Shown here: piece by piece, positions 59,241 to 64,000 of the stretch
How positions within the stretch are numbered: position 1 is the stretch's first letter
Layout: the number at the start of each line of letters is the position of its first letter
Assembly: GCA_039182515.1 (NCBI GenBank)
Contig: JBCDCE010000002.1
Span: forward strand, 1-64,000
Source: JBCDCE01 sp039182515
GTDB lineage: Bacteria; Pseudomonadota; Alphaproteobacteria; Rhodobacterales; Rhodobacteraceae
Direction: 5' to 3'
DNA length: 64,000 nucleotides
The notes under the pieces: model-generated
What the model was told of the DNA's origin: nothing
Databases searched by the model: none
What the model saw: the letters and a program-made list of their open reading frames with translations, nothing else
Program-made: the position numbers and the translations under genes

Positions 59241-59417
59241 GATCCTGTCCTTTTTAGGTTTAAACACCTCTATCCAATCGCGCGGAAGCCTTAATAAACT
59301 CTGATATTTGCTTCGAAATATCACACCAAAGTCATCAAAAGAATTTAAAATCTAAAGTTAACTCTCTTGTGTATCGCATTCGTATAGGTTGAAAGTTGAG
59401 CTATGTGAGAGGTGCTT

Positions 59418-59882
59418 ATGTCTGATCGAAACCCAAGTTTGCAATCATCGCCTGCCACCGAAGATTTTTTGTCTGAGGTGCAAAAAATATCGAGCCTGAT
59501 CCGACTTTTTCAGACCCGTGTTTTGTCGAAATATTCGGAGCTTACCGTAACCGATTGGCGCGTCTTCGAAGCACTTATGCAGCATGACACACTCACGGCC
59601 GCAACTTTGACCCGCGACTATGATATCGAAAAAGCTCAACTCAGCCGGAGATTGAACGCTATGGTTAAGGCCGGCTATGTTGAGCGGCAAAAAAGCCCAC
59701 ATGATAAAAGGGTCGCTGTGATTAAGCTTTCCCAAGAGGGGCGCGCGCTCTTTTTACAGATATCGCCGCAAATGGATGTTCTCTCCAAGCTTTTACGCGA
59801 TCATATGCAGCCTAAAGATGCGGAAGATCTCGCTCGCATTTGCGGCGCACTTGAGCCTCTTATTCGAGGAAAAATCGGTTAA
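59418..59882 (+). CDS. MarR family transcriptional regulator
   Basis: A 154-residue winged-helix regulator. The HTH is in TAATLTRDYDIEKAQLSRRLNAMVKAGYVER (about residues 60-90), with the wing SPHDKRVAVIKLSQEG (about 92-107). Long terminal helices would form the dimer interface. ATG 59418 has GAGAGG upstream, two codons after an in-frame GTG. It is divergent from the periplasmic protein/kinase unit, so it might control it or itself through the 177-bp shared region. Confidence 0.9.
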   Translation: MSDRNPSLQSSPATEDFLSEVQKISSLIRLFQTRVLSKYSELTVTDWRVFEALMQHDTLTAATLTRDYDIEKAQLSRRLNAMVKAGYVERQKSPHDKRVAVIKLSQEGRALFLQISPQMDVLSKLLRDHMQPKDAEDLARICGALEPLIRGKIG

Positions 59883-59892
59883 AGACCGCGCC

Positions 59893-60897
59893 TCACGATG
59901 GCGCGTAGTCTTGGCGGTACCACTCTACAAACGCGGCCACCCCATCGCTCACAGAGGTGTTTGGTACAAAGCCCGTCAAATCATGTAAAAGCGTTGTGTC
60001 CGCCCAGGTTGCGGGAACATCGCCGGGCTGCATCGGCATTAAATTGCGGCTCGCTTTGCGCCCAAGGGCCTCTTCGATCGCCTCAATAAAGGTTGTGAGC
60101 TGCACGGGTGCGGCGTTGCCAATGTTGAGCGCGCGCCAAGGAGCAACGTCCGAAAGACTATCGGCTGAACCAACAGCCTCTTTGCCAGGTGGCACATCCA
60201 AAAGACGCCGAATGGCTTCAACAAGATCGTCGATATAGGTGAAATCACGCTTCATATCGCCGTGGTTATAGACGTCGATGGGTTGGTCCTCGAGGATCGC
60301 TTTGGTGAACTTAAAGAGCGCCATATCAGGACGCCCCCAGGGCCCATAGACAGTAAAAAACCGAAAGCAAGTTGTTGGGATATCAAAGAGATGCGCATAG
60401 CTGTGCGCCATCGCCTCGTTCGCTTTTTTGGTGGCGGCATAGAACGACATCTGCGTGTCGACCTTATGGGTCTCGGCGTAAGGCATCTCAGTATTTGCGC
60501 CGTAGACCGAGCTTGTGGAGGCCAAAAGCAAATGGCTTGGGGTACGCGCGCGAGCCGCTTCTAAAAGCTCATGCGTGCCGATGAGGTTGGAGCGGACATA
60601 AGAGCGCGGATTGTCGATCGAATAGCGCACACCGGCTTGGGCGGCGAGATGGACAACAACATCTGGTTTATGCGCGTCAAAGAGTGTTTCTAGCGCGCCT
60701 TCCGTCTCGACATGCTCGATCACAGGCGTGAACGCCTCGGACTGCATGAGCATGGCGTGACGCCGCTCTTTAAGGCTCACGTCATAGTAATCCGTCATGG
60801 CATCCAGGCCGATGACCCGAAACCCGTCCGCCAAAAGACGTTTGCTCAGATGGTATCCGATAAAGCCAGCAGAGCCAGTGATCAAAGCTGTGCGCAT
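59893..60897 (-). CDS. NAD-dependent epimerase, UDP-glucuronate 4-epimerase-like
   Basis: A 334-residue extended SDR. The cofactor motif is TGSAGFIGYH (about residues 7-16), the catalytic Ser/Tyr/Lys set is in STSSVYGAN and SFYAATKKANE, and substrate blocks RFFTVYGPWGRPDMALFKFT and DFTYIDD match UDP-glucuronate 4-epimerases of surface-polysaccharide pathways. No other polysaccharide gene is nearby. It starts 24 bp after cydB on the same strand and may be co-transcribed, an unexpected pairing. Confidence 0.9.
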   Translation of the reverse strand: MRTALITGSAGFIGYHLSKRLLADGFRVIGLDAMTDYYDVSLKERRHAMLMQSEAFTPVIEHVETEGALETLFDAHKPDVVVHLAAQAGVRYSIDNPRSYVRSNLIGTHELLEAARARTPSHLLLASTSSVYGANTEMPYAETHKVDTQMSFYAATKKANEAMAHSYAHLFDIPTTCFRFFTVYGPWGRPDMALFKFTKAILEDQPIDVYNHGDMKRDFTYIDDLVEAIRRLLDVPPGKEAVGSADSLSDVAPWRALNIGNAAPVQLTTFIEAIEEALGRKASRNLMPMQPGDVPATWADTTLLHDLTGFVPNTSVSDGVAAFVEWYRQDYAPS

Positions 60898-60920
60898 CCT
60901 GTGAGCCTCTCAGTTTGGGC

Positions 60921-61931
60921 TCAGTCGTACCTGAGCTCCGTCGCTTTGCCACGGAAGATGACATAGGCCAAGGCTGTGTAGCCTAAAATTGTCGGTAACA
61001 CGAAGCAGGTGCCTATGAGAATGATGAACAGGCTCTCTGGCGCGGAGGCCGCCTCATAGATCGTGAGCTTTTCGGGGACAACATAGGGGTAGAAGCTGTA
61101 GGCCAGCCCGCAAAACGACAGGGCAAAGAGCGCAATCGCAGCTACAAAAGGCACCCAAGCAAAGGCGTCGGTCTTGGTGGGGAGGTGCCGCAAGGATATC
61201 CACAAAAGCACCATCAAGCCCGCTGACATGATCGGCAAAGGGGCGAGAAACAGGGCTTCTGGAAAGCTGAACCATTTGGCGAAGATGCGCTCTGAGACGA
61301 GGGGTGAGGCCAAGGAGATGGCGCCCATGCCTAAGATCAACCCCCAAATCCCGCCTTTGGCCCAATCCACCGCTTTGCGTTGCAAGGCTTCATCCGTTTT
61401 CAAGATGAGCCAGGCCGCACCTATGAAGCTGTAGCCGACCGTGAGGAATACGGCTGTGAGACAGGCAAAGCCAAAGGTGGCCCAGCTGTACTCTAGCCCC
61501 ATGATATACATGCCCAGCATGAAGCCTTGGCTGAGCGATGTCAGCAGCGAGCCTGCGTAAAAGGTCCAGTTCCAGGTGTTCTTCCAAGGTGCTGGCGCTT
61601 TGACGCGAAACTCGAAAGCGACCCCGCGCATGGTCAGGCCGATCAGCATGATGGCCACGGGCAAATAGAGCGCGGTGAGGATTGTGCCGTGAGCCGTTGG
61701 AAAGGCCACAAGCAAAATTCCAATGGCCAGGACCAGCCAGGTTTCATTGGCATCCCAAAAGGGGCCAATAGAGGCGATCATGCGGTCTTTTTCGTCGTCT
61801 TCTGCAAAGGGAAAGAGCACGCCAACGCCGAGGTCAAACCCGTCCAAACAGACGTAGATCAGGATCGAGAGCCCCATGAGCGCCGCGAAGGTTAGCGGCA
61901 GCCATTGGGCAGGATCTCCAAAGAGGAACAT
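60921..61931 (-). CDS. cydB: cytochrome bd-type quinol oxidase subunit II
   Basis: A 336-residue, eight- to nine-span membrane protein. The start FGDPAQWLPLTFAALMGLSILIYVCLDGFDLGVG and the central FWDANETWLVLAIGILLVAFP are CydB signatures. It pairs with CydA in the inner membrane to reduce O2 with ubiquinol without proton pumping. It begins 6 bp after cydA. No cydX-like small gene is present after it. Confidence 0.95.
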   Translation of the reverse strand: MFLFGDPAQWLPLTFAALMGLSILIYVCLDGFDLGVGVLFPFAEDDEKDRMIASIGPFWDANETWLVLAIGILLVAFPTAHGTILTALYLPVAIMLIGLTMRGVAFEFRVKAPAPWKNTWNWTFYAGSLLTSLSQGFMLGMYIMGLEYSWATFGFACLTAVFLTVGYSFIGAAWLILKTDEALQRKAVDWAKGGIWGLILGMGAISLASPLVSERIFAKWFSFPEALFLAPLPIMSAGLMVLLWISLRHLPTKTDAFAWVPFVAAIALFALSFCGLAYSFYPYVVPEKLTIYEAASAPESLFIILIGTCFVLPTILGYTALAYVIFRGKATELRYD

Positions 61932-61937
61932 CGCAGT

Positions 61938-63323
61938 TTACTCCGCCGCAACCACGGTGATCGCCTCGCCTGAGAGCGGGCCCCTGGGCGCGATTGGATC
62001 GCCGAAGGCCGCTTTGCGCGCGAGGTAGAAAAGCACTGTGATATAGGCGGTGAGCAAGATCGCATAGATCGCAAGGTAAGCGATGAGCGTGCCCAAAACC
62101 ATGCCAGCTGGCACCTGCGCCACGGCCTCTTTGGTGGTCAACACGCCGGATACAAGCCAAGGCTGGCGGCCAATCTCGGTCACGTACCAACCCGCCAAAG
62201 TGGCAACCCAGCCTGAGAAGGCCATGGGGACCAAGGCCCAGGTGAAGAGCTTTGGTAGGCCCTCTACGCCGCGGCGCTTGTAGGCCATAAAGCCCAAGCT
62301 GGCCCAGCTCAGTACAAGCATCGCAAGGCCCGTGCCGACCATCACGCGGAACCCCCAAAATACAGGCGCCACAGGCGGGTGCAGGACGGTACCGTCCTCT
62401 GCCACGAAGTCATTGAGACCCGGCACAACACCAGAGGGTTTGTGCTTAAGGATAACCGAGGCACCGCTCGGAATGCCGATCTCAAACTTATTTTCGCGCG
62501 CCTCTTCATCCGGCAAAGCGAAGAGAAGCAGGGGGACGTTTGGCCCAGTTTCCCAGTTGCCCTCCATGGCCGCCACTTTTTGCGGTTGGTGTTCGAGGGT
62601 GTCCAGCCCGTGCATGTCGCCCATGAGGATCTGCACAGGGATCAAAATGGCGCCCAAGGTCACGCCAAAGCGCAGCGTTGCGCGCACCTCGTGGCCTCGG
62701 TCGCCAATGAGCCAGCGAAAGGCAGACAGACCTGCGATCAAGAACGCCACCGTGAGGCCTGAGGCCAAGAGCATATGGGCCAAGCGGTAGGGCAGGGATG
62801 GATTGAAGATGATCTCCCACCAATTGGTGGCAAAGACCACGCCGTCGCGAATTTCAAAGCCCGCAGGGGTGTGCATCCAGCTGTTGAGCACCAAGATCCA
62901 AAAGGCTGACATTGTGGTGCCAAAGGCCACCAGGAAGGTGGCTGTGGTATGCACCCAGCTTGGAACACGGCTCATGCCAAAAAGCATGATGCCCAAGAAC
63001 ACCGCTTCTAGAAAGAAGGCTGTCATGACTTCATAGGCCAAAAGCGGGCCGGCGATATTGCCGACGCTTTCCATAAAGCCCGGCCAATTGGTGCCAAACT
63101 GAAACGACATGGTGATGCCCGAGACCACACCCAGCGCAAAGCTCAGGGCAAAGACCTTCACCCAAAAGCCATAAGCCGCGATCCATTTGCGGTCCCCAGT
63201 GGTATTGAAGCGCAATTTGAAAAATAAGAGCACCCACCCCAGAGCGATTGTGATCGTTGGGAAGAGGATATGGAAAGAGATGTTTGCACCAAACTGGATG
63301 CGCGACAAAAGAAGGGTGTCCAT
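61938..63323 (-). CDS. cydA: cytochrome bd-type quinol oxidase subunit I (short Q-loop)
   Basis: A 461-residue haem-bearing subunit. Haem ligands lie in the N-terminal RIQFGANISFHILFPT (axial His) and in GDMHGLDTLEHQPQKVAAMEGNWET, the quinol loop. The loop is short compared with E. coli CydA, so this is the CioA or short-loop form, often cyanide-tolerant. The conserved GRQPWLVSGVLTT is present. ATG 63323 is used (AAAGG 8 bases upstream) instead of a GTG three codons earlier. Confidence 0.94.
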   Translation of the reverse strand: MDTLLLSRIQFGANISFHILFPTITIALGWVLLFFKLRFNTTGDRKWIAAYGFWVKVFALSFALGVVSGITMSFQFGTNWPGFMESVGNIAGPLLAYEVMTAFFLEAVFLGIMLFGMSRVPSWVHTTATFLVAFGTTMSAFWILVLNSWMHTPAGFEIRDGVVFATNWWEIIFNPSLPYRLAHMLLASGLTVAFLIAGLSAFRWLIGDRGHEVRATLRFGVTLGAILIPVQILMGDMHGLDTLEHQPQKVAAMEGNWETGPNVPLLLFALPDEEARENKFEIGIPSGASVILKHKPSGVVPGLNDFVAEDGTVLHPPVAPVFWGFRVMVGTGLAMLVLSWASLGFMAYKRRGVEGLPKLFTWALVPMAFSGWVATLAGWYVTEIGRQPWLVSGVLTTKEAVAQVPAGMVLGTLIAYLAIYAILLTAYITVLFYLARKAAFGDPIAPRGPLSGEAITVVAAE

Positions 63324-63477
63324 GCGAAGCACCTTTTAAGGACGGGTCGATCTGCTGTTACTTTAGAGGTATTCTGATCCGGTGCTTGATCCAGATGATG
63401 GGACAGCAGGTCGCAACTCAGGGGCTTTATAGGCAGGGGGAATAATGGGGCTCTGCCCCGTCCCTGCGGGACTCCCC

Positions 63478-63500
63478 GGAGTATTTTGCCCAAGAAAAAG
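63478..63500 (+). repeat. 23-bp dispersed intergenic motif, copy 6, with GC-rich extension
   Basis: GGAGTATTTTGCCCAAGAAA and AAG, preceded at 63448-63477 by GGGGCTCTGCCCC and CTCCCC elements that resemble the flank of copy 4. It lies 9 bp beyond the allA stop and 155 bp upstream of cydA. Confidence 0.75.
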
Positions 63501-63508
63501 GGGGGGTG

Positions 63509-63988
63509 TTAGGGCAAAATCATGACAGGGTCGGGGAGCGGGAACTCTTCGAGATTTGGCTCCGCGCCAATCCGGTCAATGACGGCAAAAAGGCCGGAGC
63601 CAGACAAGGGTGTGAGGACGCCGTGCCAAGTGTTTTTGTGAAAGTTGATCCCTTGGCCTGGCTGAGTGAGAAAGGCATGGATGTTGCCGGGTATGTCTCC
63701 CGGCTCGGCGGCGATCACTAAGAAGGGATTCATGGACATGGGCACAAAGGCTTGGCTGCCCAAAGGATGGCGCTCAACCAAAGTGAGCTCGTAGGGAAGG
63801 CTGCGAAGCTCAGCTTGAAAGAGCGAGAGCCCGACCCGGCCAGCACCGACATCTATCTTAGCACGGTCATGAAAGCGCCCGCAGAGCCCGGCGTTGATGA
63901 TTTTATCCGGCTCTCCAGCACAATCGATCACATCGCCAAAGGGCGCAAAGCCTTCGCGGGTCAGGGGCCTGGCGGTGATATGGCTCAT
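63509..63988 (-). CDS. allA: ureidoglycolate lyase
   Basis: A 159-residue cupin-like enzyme splitting ureidoglycolate into glyoxylate and urea at the end of purine/allantoin breakdown. The start ITARPLTREGFAPFGDVID and the block NFHKNTWHGVLTPL (about residues 114-127) match AllA. The ATG is at 63988, twelve bases from the window edge; CCTCCTCATGA suggests a possible ATGA overlap with a preceding gene outside the window, probably also of ureide catabolism. Confidence 0.92.
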   Translation of the reverse strand: MSHITARPLTREGFAPFGDVIDCAGEPDKIINAGLCGRFHDRAKIDVGAGRVGLSLFQAELRSLPYELTLVERHPLGSQAFVPMSMNPFLVIAAEPGDIPGNIHAFLTQPGQGINFHKNTWHGVLTPLSGSGLFAVIDRIGAEPNLEEFPLPDPVMILP

Positions 63989-64000
63989 GAGGAGGTGGTT

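Noticed and set aside
63385..63398. FNR-like site TTGATCCAGATGAT upstream of cydAB
   Set aside because: Only the left half-site is good; the right half departs from ATCAA at two positions, too weak to call.

Overview
The window looks like a chromosomal stretch of a Rhodobacteraceae (Roseobacter-group) alphaproteobacterium. The evidence is moderately GC-rich coding sequence, alphaproteobacteria-specific genes (DUF1013/TrcR, DUF1244, COQ9, a membrane-anchored CycM-type cytochrome c), a protein with a VPxx-CTERM-like tail, and a short intergenic motif of a type I associate with this family. It is mostly core genome: no transposase, integrase, phage gene, rRNA operon or CRISPR array was seen.

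Layout. 1-6.8 kb: a 16-bp tandem repeat at the left edge, a zinc-ribbon membrane protein, the ATGA/GTGA-coupled set ftsE-ftsX-plsC-PPOX, then accA divergent from a dipeptide-epimerase-like enolase-superfamily gene. 6.8-13.5 kb: DUF1244, pyk, and rpmI-rplT-pheS-pheT. 13.7-20.7 kb: a Tat-type thioredoxin-like protein, YtoQ, a nu-class GST, mscL, an Lrp regulator, msrB, a divergent ECF sigma/anti-sigma pair, rpsU, coq9 and a quinone oxidoreductase. 20.8-24 kb: a secreted protein with a possible Cys-Gln thioester domain and CTERM tail, a hypothetical gene with an overlapping small ORF, RNase T2 and TrcR. 24.1-29.5 kb: the minus-strand set dnaX-ybaB-traB/gumN-recR, with the SRP RNA gene upstream beyond an ankyrin gene.

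29.6-38 kb: an NMT1-type ABC importer, a CpdB-like nucleotidase without a visible signal peptide, nudC, an SRPBCC protein, pheA and cycM. 38.3-44 kb: a yejABEF-type oligopeptide ABC importer. 44-49.5 kb: a secreted protein with a long leader, a SPOR-containing D,D-carboxypeptidase, clpS, an RsmC-like methyltransferase, an SDR lacking its catalytic lysine, and a lipoprotein. 49.6-53.9 kb: haem synthesis (hemF, hemE divergent from hemC). 54-64 kb: two FAD oxidoreductases around a tRNA-Met(CAU), a hybrid histidine kinase coupled to a periplasmic protein, a MarR regulator, a sugar-nucleotide epimerase, cydAB and allA.

The most interesting signals are non-coding. A repeat of about 80 bp occurs three times (13.6, 36.4 and 53.9 kb), each time between the 3' ends of converging genes. 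A 23-bp motif is scattered over six intergenic sites. The best protein-level oddities are the possible thioester/CTERM protein, the SDR with YxxxC in place of YxxxK, the reduced sigma/anti-sigma pair, and the kinase with its periplasmic partner.
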